This document shows, piece by piece, positions 35,391-45,985 of a DNA stretch of 64,000 nt. The notes beneath the pieces were generated by a model. The model was not told where the DNA came from, did not search any database, and saw only the letters and a program-made list of their open reading frames with translations. The position numbers and the translations under genes are program-made. Position 1 is the first letter of the stretch. Every line of letters begins with the position of its first letter. This DNA is from Saccharina japonica (taxonomy: Eukaryota; Sar; Phaeophyceae; Laminariales; Laminariaceae): the NCBI GenBank assembly GCA_008828725.1, contig MEHQ01003411.1:91705-155704 (forward strand), written 5' to 3'.

Positions 35391-35872
35391 CCTCGGGATG
35401 TCGACTTGAAATCCCGGGGGTGTCGCAAGTTGAAAAGGGGGAGCATCATCATCATCAGGCGTTCCGACTGCTGCATTTACTCCGAGTACTCGTACTGCTG
35501 CATACTACTGTGTAACAACAGGATGATGAGGTTCGACGACGTGTGCTTGATTTAAAAATTGAACGTGGAAATGTGAACATAATTGCAAGGATTTCCTCGT
35601 GAACACTGCACACAAACGAACACAAGAGCTTCGGGATGTTGGCTTGAAATGCCGGGGGTGTCGCAAGTTGAAAAGGGGGAGCATCATCATCATCAGGCGT
35701 TCCCACTGTTGTATTTACTCCGAGTACTTGTACTGCAGTACTGCTGTATACTGCTGTGTAACAGGATGATGAGGTTCGACGACGTGTGCTTGACGAAAAA
35801 ATTGAAGGTGGAAATGTGAACATAATTGCATGGGTTTCCTCGTCAACACTGCACACACAAACGAACACAAGA
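35391..35872 (+). repeat. ~238-bp tandem duplication
   Basis: Unit 1 (35391-35628) and unit 2 (35629-35872) share GGGGTGTCGCAAGTTGAAAA, GGGGGAGCATCATCATCATC, TACTCCGAGTACT, GATGATGAGGTTCGACGACG, GAAATGTGAACATAATTGCA and AACACTGCACACA. The first ~80 bp of each equals the block at 602-678. Frames in either strand are not conserved between units. Confidence 0.9.
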
Positions 35873-36254
35873 GCACCGTGGTTGTGTCACAAAGGCCAAC
35901 GTGTGAAGCGGTGGTGCTATTGTACTAATGTTGCAGTGTCTACCGTGGCTGCGCGGTTGCTTTTGAAATGTGGAGTAAGTGTGCAATCGTGTCATCGTTG
36001 TCCTGCCCCCTGCTGAGATTACGTGTAAGATGTCTTCGTTCCTACTTCCTAAGTGGGCAGGAAACACGGCACACACGCACACACCTATGTACCGTCCATG
36101 GCGGTCGCGACAGGAAGGGCTTCATGTGCGACTGCTGCTGTTCCACACCATACACTGTTCCATCAACAGTGTATTCGGACATGATACAGCAGCAGCGGCC
36201 AGCGGTCAGCAGCAGCGGAGCATAATCTTGAAATGTGTGGGGTTTGCATTGTCC

Positions 36255-36420
36255 TGGTAGGCTCTAGCTCGACGGTATACCGTAGTTACTTGCCAGTTCT
36301 CGCGACTGTGAATGCCCAGAGCACGTGCCACAGACCTCGGCCGAGAGCACGAGAAAAGACCCGCGGCCAAAAGAGAAAAAAATGCCGATATGAAAAAAAA
36401 GTACATATATGCATAGTTAT
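36255..36420 (+). repeat. Dispersed repeat D, copy 2
   Basis: GGCTCTAGCTCGACGG, TAGTTACTTGCCAGTTCTCG, CCCAGAGCACGTGCC and GAGCACGAGAAAAGACCCGC lie in the same order as copy 1, followed by AGAGAAAAAAATGCCGATAT. Confidence 0.6.
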
Positions 36421-36764
36421 GTTTGTGAATTTTTCGTTTGTTCTCGAAATTATCTCATCGTACGAAAACTTTTCGGCAAAACGTCAAGTACATCGACATA
36501 GGCAGCCCGTACATATCCACGGATTAACTACTGATGCGCAGGCATGCAGGTTCTTGCGTGAACCGCAACATGTAACCGCCAGTGGGAACATCGCCGAATA
36601 CGATGCATATAATAATACCTGTGTTTCTTTGTTATTGAACTTGGTCCATCCACCTTGTCGAGCGTACAACGAAACACAAGTGTCATTACATGCACGGTAG
36701 TCGGCGACGTTCCCAGTGGCGGTTACATGTTACGGTTCACGTAAAAACCAGCATGCGTACGCAT

Positions 36765-36956
36765 CAGTAGTACACCCGTGAATATGCCAGAGGATAGTCC
36801 CCAGACGCCACAACACGCGCCACGGACCCCGGCCGGGCCCCAAACTTGAGGCGTGTGTACACGCGGGCTTTTTGCGTGCCCCGTGGCCGGGAGCACGAGA
36901 AAAGACCCGCGGCCGTAAGAGAAAAAAATGTCGATGTCCAAAAAATGTACATGTAT
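36765..36956 (+). repeat. Dispersed repeat D, copy 3
   Basis: ACACGCGCCACGGACCCCGG, then GAGCACGAGAAAAGACCCGC and AGAGAAAAAAATGTCGATGT. It abuts the start of the next satellite. Confidence 0.6.
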
Positions 36957-37881
36957 GTAACGTTCACACCTCGGATAACGTAACACTTAACGTTTTATGT
37001 TAATGTTAGGCGTCAGCGGAAACAAATCGTAACATTACGTTGCTACGTTATCTGATTTCCGGATTTTGCGATAGCATAGTGTTAGTGTGTTACGATATAG
37101 GCGGGCGATCGCGTAACATTATGTTAGAGTGTTACCTTGATCCCGTGATGCCCGCAGTACATGTGTTACGGTGTTAGGGTAGGCAGCCCATAGCGAGTAA
37201 CACTATATTTGTGTTACCGAAATTCCTAGTTGCCATCGTAACACACGTTATAGGAATAACGTACGTGGTCAATGAAGCGTTAACATTATGCTAGCGTGTT
37301 ATCGATATCAGCCCGTAGCGAGTAACATTATGTTAGCGTGTCAGCCGACTTCTTACTTGCTGCCGTGACACACTGTAGACGGTTAACGTACATGGTCCAT
37401 TCAACGCTTACACAACACTATGTTAGTGTGTTAGCGGAATTGTCAATATTACGTTAACATTGTGTTGCCGTGGTAGCGACACCAGCCCGTAGCGAGTAAC
37501 AGTATGTTAGTATGTTACCTTATTCTTACTGGTTACCTTAGCACACTTTAGACGGATAACGTACATGGGCAATTAAACGCTTACATAACACTATGCTAGT
37601 ATTAATAGTGTTTTAGCGGAATTCCAAGTGGATATCCTGACACGTTAGAGGGATAAGTTAAGTATGTATATAGCCAATAAAACGTTGACAATATATGCTA
37701 CCGTAGCAGCGGCAGCAGCAGTCCGTGTCGAGCGACGTTGTGTAGGGGTGTTAACATAAGTCTTGCTACCATAACATATGTCAAACGGATAGCGTTCAAC
37801 TAAATGCCAACAGTATGTTACTGGGCATGTGTGTGTTCAGTTCTACCGAACTAAACCCAACTCTACGTACGAATAGGCAAA

Positions 37882-38142
37882 ATGTTTCTAAGCACAGCAA
37901 CGTTTGGACCGTGTCCCCAAGACATTTGCTGCAGGTGGTATTGCCAGGCCGACCCTCCTGCTGATGAGGGGACGAAGAAGCCCTGCTGCTGTAAATATCG
38001 TACGGCAGTAGGAGTGGTGGCACCTGTGCTACGAGAAGATCTGTTGTGGACACGTACGAATCACAGGTGCAGATTTTTCGTCTTCAAATTATGCCAAATA
38101 TCAATACCGCGTTGGGGAACCAGGAGACACAGAACAAATTGA
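37882..38142 (+). CDS. Hypothetical Cys-rich 86-aa ORF in satellite interruption
   Basis: An ATG (context AAAATGT) opens 86 codons with Cys clusters near residues 11-20 (C, CC, C) and 34-36 (CCC). It lies in the unique block that interrupts the satellite. CGAATCACAG|GTGCAG near 38069 could be a splice site, which would shorten the coding part. The neighbours are repeats only, and no family is recognised. Confidence 0.2.
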   Translation: MFLSTATFGPCPQDICCRWYCQADPPADEGTKKPCCCKYRTAVGVVAPVLREDLLWTRTNHRCRFFVFKLCQISIPRWGTRRHRTN

Positions 38143-38662
38143 ACACGTGTAGCGAGGGTTCAAGGGTTAGACCGACAAGCCGAGAGTACAGCGACGCTGA
38201 CCCTGGCCTCGTGTGTCCTATTATGATGCTTGCTGTTGCTGTCGCTGTTCTGCTGTTGTTGCTGCCGCGCCACGGCTGCTGCTGCTGCTGAATGCTGACG
38301 ATATGTTTTTCTGTAAAAAGAAAAAACCCAAACGGCACGTATACATAGATAGATGTTCATTCGCGTTGGCTCAGTGCAATCAGTATCCCCCCAGCGTGAT
38401 GCATTGCAGATTTTACTACTGTAGGTACTGAGGTCACGCCTCATTATCACTACCTGGTATGTAGTAACTCTGTGTTGGGATGTCAGCAACATTGGATAAC
38501 ACGGCTACATTATGTTACTCCGCGACGCCGCTTTACCCCTATTCATAACACAGGTAACACATGTTAGATCTCGGGAAGATCCAAAGGGTAACGTAGTAAC
38601 ATTATGTTGGAACGACTTCGGCGCCAGCGGTAACTCCAGTAGCCTTTGCCAGAGCTCTTGTT

Positions 38663-38905
38663 CCACAAATCGTACCAAATATATTACGGTTTTTGTGGTG
38701 GTCCGCACATTTTTTTCAGGCTGTCCAAAACGCGCGGCAAAGCCGCGCACGGGTCGAGCCTGAGCCTAGACTAGGGTTGGGTTTAGGGTTAGGGCTGGGT
38801 TGGGTCGACGGCTTCTCGTGATTTGATTAAAACAAACACCCAAAAACACGTAAAACCCGCAAGAAATCATAATATATTTGGTAATTTATCTGGTACGATT
38901 TGTGG
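38663..38905. mobile_element. 243-bp TIR element carrying telomere-like sequence
   Basis: CCACAAATCGTACCA and TGGTACGATTTGTGG bound the segment as perfect 15-bp inverted repeats, and AATATATTACG / ATAATATATT continues the inverted match. It interrupts the TAACATTATG satellite. Inside are a GCGCGGCAAAGCCGCGC hairpin (about 38732) and GGGTTTAGGGTTAGGGC (38777). The TSD is not clear. Confidence 0.6.
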
Positions 38906-39031
38906 GATAAGACCGGGAAAGGCGCCTCGGTAACTGAGTAACATACTGTTAGGCCTGGATATATTATTATCGTGACACAGTAACGAGATGTTGAGATCAG
39001 AACGTTACTGACAGTAACACCGTAACATAGT

Positions 39032-40224
39032 TAGGAGTGCCATTCAACACGTATTTACGCCAAAACTGGCTCTTTTTATGTCACGAGATCCAGTTGAAAC
39101 GAAAAATGAAAGTTTTGACCTTTAGAAAATAAACCAACCAGAGCCAGCCAAATGTCGTCGTCATGATGAACGACTAAAAAAACTCAAATTTCAGCTCCAT
39201 GCTACTCGTACCTAATGATGTTGGGCAGCCTCGTTCGCTCGTTGGAGCTACCTGTACTCGTGACGCTGCTTGCACTATGAACAGTAACTAAGCACTTTCT
39301 ACGACACAACCCACAGCCCACAATCAGCGAATCCCAAGCCCGCTTGTCTCGCGGAACTCCAGCGCTCATGGCGATGACTACCCACACGTCACGGTAGCAG
39401 CCGTCCGTGCCAGATCAAAACCAATTGCTGCAGCAGCATTAAGCAGTAGCATCAAGCAGCAGCAGCAAGCAGAAGCAGCAGGAAGCAGCAGCAGCAGCAG
39501 CAGCCATGATGGCTACTACCGGTACCTGGCATTATTGCTCAGCACAGCTGGTAGTCTCCCTCTCATGCTGCAATCGGACTTATAGGCAGCTTTGTCCGTA
39601 AATATTACGACCGTTTGGACTGAAAATAAACATGAAAACGGTTTTTATTTTCAGGTTCAGAGTGGTAGGGAATAACATATCGGAAATGAATTTCTGCTGG
39701 GGCTGGAGGCTGGAGAGACCCGAGGGGTTTTTTATATATGCGAAAAAAAGCGTAACATATACCAGTACAACCAAAACAGACTAAAGTGACATTTATTTAG
39801 CGTGGGTTTTTCCTCAGCAACAACGCGGATTTTGATGCGGTTTGCTTTGATAGATAGCCTATAAGTTAAACCATGTATTAATCTATCAGTCTGTTGAAGT
39901 AAAGGAGGAATATAATTCCGCGCAAGAACAGATAAAAAATATAGTCCTTTTCGGCTATTTCTCTTTCAATTCTGGATGTTTTTTTGACGTGATGAACGAA
40001 TACAACCGCGGCGACCCTGCAGCCATGGCCGCGAAGTACTAAGAGAAAACTCCACCACCATCCGGAGTAACCGGCGATCAAAGTTCAGCCTGTGTGTAGT
40101 GTTTATTCAAGATATTAAAGAAAATACTATTTCCGTTTTTTTTTGTTTTTGCTATGGTTGTTTTGGTCGATACGAAAAGACGAGACATGATATTGCGGCG
40201 GAATAAGCTTCACTGGTACCCCTA
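39032..40224. mobile_element. 1193-bp non-autonomous TIR element, 5-bp TSD (family T5, copy 2)
   Basis: The element starts TAGGAGTGCCATTCAA and ends TTCACTGGTACCCCTA. ATAGT flanks both ends (39027-39031 and 40225-40229). It aligns with 23807-25279 nearly end to end, lacking ~200 bp and most of the CAG tract. No transposase frame. It sits in the satellite, which resumes directly after the TSD. Confidence 0.92.
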
Positions 40225-40283
40225 ATAGTGTTATGTATCGGCCGGCTATGCATAAGACTGTAACGCATCTAAGGTATGTTAAA

Positions 40284-41016
40284 GGGCAACTGCCAAAATC
40301 AGGTATACACTAAAACCAAGTAAAAAAACGCACGCCACTAACGGTGTTTTTCAGGACTTTTTGGCTGTGAGAAATAATCAAACATACTTTTGAATTTGCG
40401 CCTGAACAGCAGAATGATAGCTAATGTGTGTGTCCTCCAAACTCTTGATAAATGTTGTATGTTATTTTCAGTACGGGTATTAATATCTGTCGTATGCTTT
40501 CATTGATTTCACGATCACACTCACTCCTACGACGTGTATTTCCGTATTCGTGTAGCAGGTACGTATGTATATAGTCGTAGCCACATTGATGGCATACGAA
40601 CAAAACATCGAGTTAATTTGAGACTGAACTGCTTGCTTTCCATACCGTGTCAGCAAGCAGCAATACGTAATACCTGGTATATTACAACAGGTCCATTGTG
40701 CTGTATGCGCGCGTATGATACGTTCTGTTGTAGTCGTTGTGGCGGGTCGTATGTACGTAGTGTGGTGATGTCTTCGTGTCAGGCGTATAGGAGACAGTGT
40801 ACGTATGGCCTCTGATTGGCTCAAAATTCGCCAAAATCAGTTGAAAGCTAAACAAAGTAGACAAATCCAGGTGTACCTGACCATTTTATGCCAAAATCAG
40901 GTACGATGTGAGACTGGCCAATGAGAGGTGTCCTAGCGTGATTTGTACTTGGTTTTAGTGTAGTACCTGTTTTTGGCACCACAGTGACCAGGTGTACCTG
41001 ATTTTGGCTAAAGCCC
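40284..41016. mobile_element. 733-bp TIR element related to 253-859, 9-bp imperfect TSD
   Basis: The left end GGGCAACTGCCAAAATCAGG and right end CCTGATTTTGGCTAAAGCCC are inverted, with ACACTAAAACCAAGT further in on both sides. The right TIR has an additional ~33-bp internal repeat (CACCTGGTCACTG, GGTGCCAAAAACAGG). Flanks TATGTTAAA and TAAGTTAAA give a 9-bp duplication with one mismatch. Shared CCAAAANCAGGTAYACC motifs tie it to 253-859. Non-coding. Confidence 0.75.
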
Positions 41017-41764
41017 TAAGTTAAATGTTACGCTCTTCGAGCCTATGGCAATCAGACGGGGCGTCCGAAAAACGTAGTGTTAGTAGTGCTGGTCGCTACG
41101 TTATGCTATGTTAGTGTGTTGTGTCTAACACTGCGTAGACAGTAACATTATGTAATCGTGTTACGTAGTAAATCTGCAGATACCGATCTGGGCATGTTAG
41201 AGTGATAAGGTACGTGATTGGTCAGAGCCTAACATGATGTTACGGTGTTATAATAGTTCAAGGACGGATCACGGCTTAACATAATGTAACTTAACCAGAG
41301 CTGGACGAGAACAGCTGTGACGCTGTGATGTGATATTTTTTCGACCCTAAAAATATCGGGTTACTCATTCGTAGAGGTAGCACCGGCAGGCGAAAAAAAA
41401 AAACGAACACCGGATAACGAGGCGTTGTTGTAAAAAAAACGAAAAAAAAAAGTTTTTTTCAGCCGGTTTTAATCCGTTTTCGGAAAAACGGTTAAAACCG
41501 GATGGTAACGTAAAACGCCTCCAAATCATTGAACATGAAGGTAATTTTGGGTGAAAAGCGTGCTGTTTATATATATATATATATGTGGATTCCGAGCCAC
41601 AACCACAGCGCACGGGGTGACGTGATTTCAAGGTATAAAACATTGTTGTGAAGAAGACATCGCCGGTGCACAGGTACTATATACCAGGGCCTAAAATAGG
41701 TGGTGAAATGTTGCGCTGCCGAACCTTTTTCTCGCCAATCTCGCATTTTTCACCACGCCGCGAA

Positions 41765-41970
41765 GGCATGGTGCGGCTTGCCGCACCACCCTTTTCTTGT
41801 ACCGGACCTTTTTTCGCCGTAGGCGAAAAAAATGGTGCGGGTCCTTTTTCGCCGTTTTTTTTTTGTGTCTGTTTCGACGCAGGCGATTTTTTTGGACCTA
41901 TTGCGCCGCAGGCGAAAAAAAAAACTGGCGTGTTTTTCGCCGAAGGCGAAACATTTTTTGGTCTTTTTTT
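41765..41970. repeat. Cluster of TTTTTCGCCNNNGGCGAAAAA hairpins, left
   Basis: GGTGCGGCTTGCCGCACC (41770-41787) and TTTTTTCGCCGTAGGCGAAA (from ~41809) are perfect stem-loops with 3-4-nt loops. Variants follow near 41875, 41908 (GCGCCGCAGGCG) and 41936 (TTTTTCGCCGAAGGCGAAA). Matching hairpins flank the other side of IR2. Confidence 0.8.
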
Positions 41971-42621
41971 GGTCTTGATTTCGTGTCAGATGCTATGTTT
42001 AGGTCTTGTTTCCTCTTTCGGCATAGAGTACTTTACTTCCTTTGAGAATTAGACTGAAACTGTTGCCGTTTTCCTATGCCTGAGGACGTTCCAGGCCTCA
42101 AACAACTCGAAAACGCACATTTTGAGTATAATGACGCATATATGTTGAAAAAAAACGGCCTCCGGGGGCCCTCCGGGGACCCTCCGGGGTCGGCGATGTG
42201 GTGCGGTGATTTCAAGATATTTTGTTTCCAGACTGAAACCAACTTTGTTTTGTTTAACGAGCCCATAAAAAGTGAAATATATATCTTATATACAGATGTA
42301 TACGTGCAAGTTTTGTATACCTTGGTATGATACCGTAGGCATTAATTAGTGTGCAAGCCCCGTGCAGGGGACCCCGAAGCGGCCCCCCCGGGAGTGCCCC
42401 CGGAGGGCCGCCGGAGGCGAAAAAATTGCGATCTATGCGCGAATATACGCATTAAAACTAAGTAAAAAGCCTTTTAATTTATTTTTGGCTACGGCGAATA
42501 GCAAAAGGTGGAGAATTTTATTTTTTTATTTTTGGATACGGCGAATAGCGAAAAGTGGCTAATTTTTGTTTTCGACTATGGCGAATAGGACAAGGGGCAG
42601 AAAAAACGTTCAATTGTGACA

Positions 42622-43597
42622 ACAGTAGTAACCATTTGAGAACGGTACTCTTTTTCTTTAAATAACGGTATTTGCCGTTCATTTTTTGTGGCAAGAAAAA
42701 AATTCCGAAAATATCAAAATGAAGATCCACATTTCCATCTCCCATATTTCGTGTTGTACTTCAAGCTGTGGAAAAAGAGGTCAGCCCGGCATAGACAGCA
42801 ACATAGGCATGGCCCAGAAGAAACACACGGCCCGATTGAGCACTTGTAACCCAAGCACTGGGGTTGGACGTACCGCAAAGGCTTGTCTCTGCTTTCTGTT
42901 TAAAATCTGCAACTGGTTGATCGAGTTTCGTTTGCCGGGAAAACTTTCACCACCATCAGGGGGGGCTCCGCACCCGTAAACTCTTGTTGGCGTCCACCCT
43001 GAGACCCAGGCGAGCATTCTCCGGGAACAAATTTTGTTTAGAGCTCGCGGCCCGCGGGGCTGCAGTGCTCTGCCCTCGGTCCGGCCAGAAACGCGGCGGA
43101 ACCTGCGTATTGGTCGTTGCTCTTACAGCTCACGATAGTAACCGACTGACAGCTCGCCTCCGGAGCGTTTTCTGGCGCTTCAAACGGTTGGTCACACGGC
43201 CCGAGGTCACAGGGAGCACTTTGCAAGCAGCAGCGTTGCGTGGCGTGCTCTGGGGGTGGAGCACGGGCTGGTCTCTGTTCCCGGCCGTCGGTGCTGCTTG
43301 GGGCCGTTTGGGTGTACGTATCTCTCTGGGTATACCATCACGGACGACATCACCAAGTCTGAGAGGTGAGACCATTTGCCTCGCACAGAGTTCGCCTCGA
43401 CCCCTCTACCAGAGGAGAGTCGTCGTGCCAAATCTTAGTTGTATACCTCCTTCCTAGCTCGGCACGAGTAGGCTGCGCATCTACAGCAGTATCTAATCAT
43501 CAGCGACCAAAAAAACCCCAGCTGATTCTATAAAAAAAAAAGACAAAAACAACATGCCTCCGGTGATTTGAGTGCTCGTACGTACAAGTACGTGTGG
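42622..43597. repeat. Inverted repeat IR2, left arm
   Basis: This 976-bp arm is the reverse complement of 43950-44929, from CAGTAGTAACCATTTGAG outside to GTGCTCGTACGTAC inside. The frame that is intact in the right arm is here broken into minus-strand pieces (42781-43017, 43130-43375, 43207-43431). A 97-codon frame (42686-42979, + strand) is open in both arms. Confidence 0.92.
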
Positions 43598-43949
43598 TTT
43601 GATGCGATCTTGTCTGTTTTCTTTGGATACAGGTCGTGCGTGTGCCGCGTGCTCATCGCAACAGCAGCAACACAACATGTTGCCTTTTGCTATTGCAGAT
43701 CTCTTCCTCTCATTGATATGCCCTCGCCCAAACCAAAAAAAAAAAAATGCACTGCCTTCATGCAATATTTGAACAGTACTGCTGCTGTAGACTACGGCAC
43801 ACAGTACGCATACAACAATAAGTATGCTCTTGTGTGTGTGTGGATGCACGTATGTATGTGGATATGTATGCTGTCTTTTTCAGGGTACTCGACTGTAACG
43901 TTCTTCAGGCGCTCGCTACAGTATAACGAGGCGGTAAGGGAATGCGCTA
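43598..43949. other. IR2 loop (352 bp)
   Basis: Unique sequence with an A-run (43736-43747), GTGTGTGTGTGG (43833-43844) and no gene. Confidence 0.6.
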
Positions 43950-44929
43950 CCACACGACTCGTACGTACGAGCACCAAATCGACCGGAGGCATGTTGTTTT
44001 TGTCATTTTTTTTTATCGAATCAGCTGGGTTTTTTTGGGTCGCTGATGATTAGATACTGCTGTAGATGCGCAGCCTACTCGTGCTCGAGCTAGAAGGAGG
44101 TATACAACTAAGTTTTGCACGACAACTCTCCTCTGGTAGAGGGGTCGAGGCGAACGTCTGTGCGAGGCAAATGGTCTCACCTCTCAGACTTGGTGATGTC
44201 GTCCGTGATGGTATACCCAGAGAGATACGTACACCCAAACGGCCCCAAGCAGCACCGACGGCCGGGAACAGCAGACCAGCCCGTGCTCCACCCCCAGAGC
44301 ACGCCACGCAACGCTGCTGCTTGCAAAGTGCTCCCTGTGACCTCGGGCCGTGTGACCAACCGTTTGAAGCGCCAGAAAACGCTCCGGAGGCGAGCTGTCA
44401 GTCGGTTACTATCGTGAGCTGTAAGAGCAACGACCAACACGCAGGTTCCGCCGCGTTTCTGGCCGGACCGAGGGCAGAGCACTGCACGCCCCGCGGGCCG
44501 CGAGCCTCTAAACAAAATTGTGTTCCCGGAGAATGCTCGCCCTGGCTCCCAGGGTGGACGCCAACAAGAGTTTACGGGTGCGGAGCCCCCCCTGATGGTG
44601 GTGAAAGTTTTCCCGGCAAACGAAACTCGATCAACCAGTTGCAGATTTTAAACAGAAAGCAGAGACAAGCCTTTGCGGTACGTCCAACCCCAGTGCTTGG
44701 GGTACAAGTGCTCAATCGGGCCGTGTGTTTCTTCTGGGCCATGCCTATGTTGCTGTCTATGCCGGGCTGACCTCTTTTTCCACAGCTTGAAGTACAACAC
44801 GAAATATGGGAGATGGAAATGTGGATCTTCATTTTGATATTTTCGGAATTTTTTTCCTGCCACAAAAAATGAACGGCAAATACCGTTATTTAAAGAAAAA
44901 GAGTACCGTTCTCAAATGGTTACTACTGT
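43950..44929. repeat. Inverted repeat IR2, right arm
   Basis: Reverse complement of the left arm with scattered substitutions and small indels. It shares GGCAAATGGTCTCACCTCTC and GTGACCTCGGGC with the IR3 loop (63065-63240). Confidence 0.92.
44066..44770 (+). CDS. Uncharacterised 234-aa ORF in IR2 right arm
   Basis: ATG at 44066 opens 705 bp covering most of the arm. The predicted protein is basic, Pro/Arg/Cys-rich, with no signal peptide, transmembrane segment or known domain visible. A segment near residues 34-60 (QMVSPLR, then PREIRTPK) aligns in frame with the IR3-loop ORF (QMVSPFR, PRERCTPK), and a later SAPCDLG aligns with SGPSDLG, which argues the frame was once coding. The left arm carries the same sequence with frameshifts. 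It could also be the antisense of a 97-codon frame conserved in both arms. Confidence 0.35.
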   Translation: MRSLLVLELEGGIQLSFARQLSSGRGVEANVCARQMVSPLRLGDVVRDGIPREIRTPKRPQAAPTAGNSRPARAPPPEHATQRCCLQSAPCDLGPCDQPFEAPENAPEASCQSVTIVSCKSNDQHAGSAAFLAGPRAEHCTPRGPRASKQNCVPGECSPWLPGWTPTRVYGCGAPPDGGESFPGKRNSINQLQILNRKQRQAFAVRPTPVLGVQVLNRAVCFFWAMPMLLSMPG

Positions 44930-44964
44930 AGTATAAAGAAAAAAAGACCACCCAAAAAAAAATC

Positions 44965-45135
44965 TAGCCTCCGGCGAAAAAATAAACGCGCACAACAAAA
45001 AATTTCGCCTGCGGCGAAAAGTGTTGCGCGCCCAAAAACGCGTGTTGCGCTGCGCGCAACTAGCCTCGCGGCGACTGTTGCGAAAAACGGTTATTTTGGC
45101 CTAATGTTGCGCCAGCGCAACAGCGCAATACCTAA
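44965..45135. repeat. Cluster of GGCGAAA / TTGCGC hairpins, right
   Basis: TTTCGCCTGCGGCGAAAA (45010-45027), GTTGCGCTGCGCGCAAC (45044-45060) and TTGCGCCAGCGCAA (45108-45121) are short perfect stem-loops like those at 41765-41970. Confidence 0.8.
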
Positions 45136-45146
45136 TGAATGCCCTG

Positions 45147-45640
45147 ATAAACAGTATGTTTCGATGTATGACAACTATTATAGCACGTCAGCAGCGCATC
45201 AGCTGTTTAGTACATGGTTGATGTACACACTTACTTACACGTGTGCATGATACCATATACCAGGTATAATACTACTGCTGTGTGTATCCTATTGTAAGTA
45301 CTGGTGATGGTTTTATTCGGTAGATAATCAGTGAAGAATTCCTCCGGTGCTACGAGTACCGGTTTTGACCCGTTTTATCCGGTACGGTTAACCGTTAAAC
45401 CGGCGAAAATAAGCGCGCTTTTTTCCCAAAAACCGTCTACTCGTACACGCCTGCTGGGTTTCCAAAAAACGGCTTAAATCGGGTATTTGTTTACTGTTGC
45501 CCACCTCTACTCATTCGCCGGTAATTATTCCTAGGTATACGGGAGCAAGATGACCCAAAAATGGGTTTGTCAGCAGGGCAAGCAAGGACAGAAGCTGGTG
45601 GTACAGGTGCGTTCGTTTTTCTATCGGTCCCCCCTTTCCA
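45147..45640. other. Intergenic, no gene recognised
   Basis: AT-rich, with ACCGGTTTTGACCCGTTTTA-like repeats at 45358-45490. No credible frame. Confidence 0.4.
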
Positions 45641-45985
45641 TCTCACGTGGGCCTTCCTCAATGTATTGATGCCAGCTGTTGCCATCGATTGACACCGCGC
45701 GCACCCTATTGTGGACGACAATGTATACGGGTGGATCGCTTGCTCAATCTATTGCGGCCGGCAATACCCATCGATGGACACGTTTCCCAACCTATGTGGA
45801 GGGCAACACCTACCTATTGATTGACAAGTATCCCCAGTCTATTGTTGCCAATTTCCCTACTCAATCATTGCCAAAAAAACTAGAGATTTACACGTTGCGG
45901 TACGGTAGTAGTCTATCGTGGCCGAAGCGCACATCGATGTATCGCCCCCCTCGCCCATTGTCGAACAAATAGACTATTGTAGAGC
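45641..45985. repeat. Degenerate CTATTG/GGGCAACACC tandem repeat
   Basis: Variants of CTATTGWTTGACA, CCMATCTATTG and GCCRGCAATACC recur about every 40-50 bp (roughly seven times). The 97-codon frame follows this periodicity. Confidence 0.5.

Larger units (their letters stand above)
36957..41300. repeat. TAACATTATGTTAGTGTGTTA satellite field with nested insertions
   Basis: GTAACAYTATGTTAGYGTGTTA and GCCCGTAGCGAGTAACA recur at ~90-130-bp spacing from 36957 to ~37800, then as fragments at 38480-38662, 38925-39031, 40225-40283 and 41017-41300. Between the fragments lie elements 38663-38905, 39032-40224 and 40284-41016 and a unique block (~37830-38480). The sequence resumes directly across 39031/40225, confirming insertion into a once continuous array. 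Confidence 0.8.
41695..45146. mobile_element. Putative ~3.45-kb foldback element with CAGGGC termini containing IR2
   Basis: The left terminus CAGGGCCTAAAATAGGT and right terminus, read inward on the minus strand, CAGGGCATTCATTAGGT are related, and both are followed by TTGCGCTG sequence. Between them lie hairpin clusters, then the IR2 arms and loop. CAGGG-type ends recall hAT elements, but the flanks (ATATAC and ATAAAC) give only a 5/6 match, so no convincing TSD. No transposase found. Confidence 0.4.

Noticed and set aside
41765..41970. Bacterial rho-independent terminators or plastid/prokaryotic DNA
   Set aside because: The hairpins cluster without genes and surround an inverted repeat; neighbouring DNA is typical of the rest of the window.
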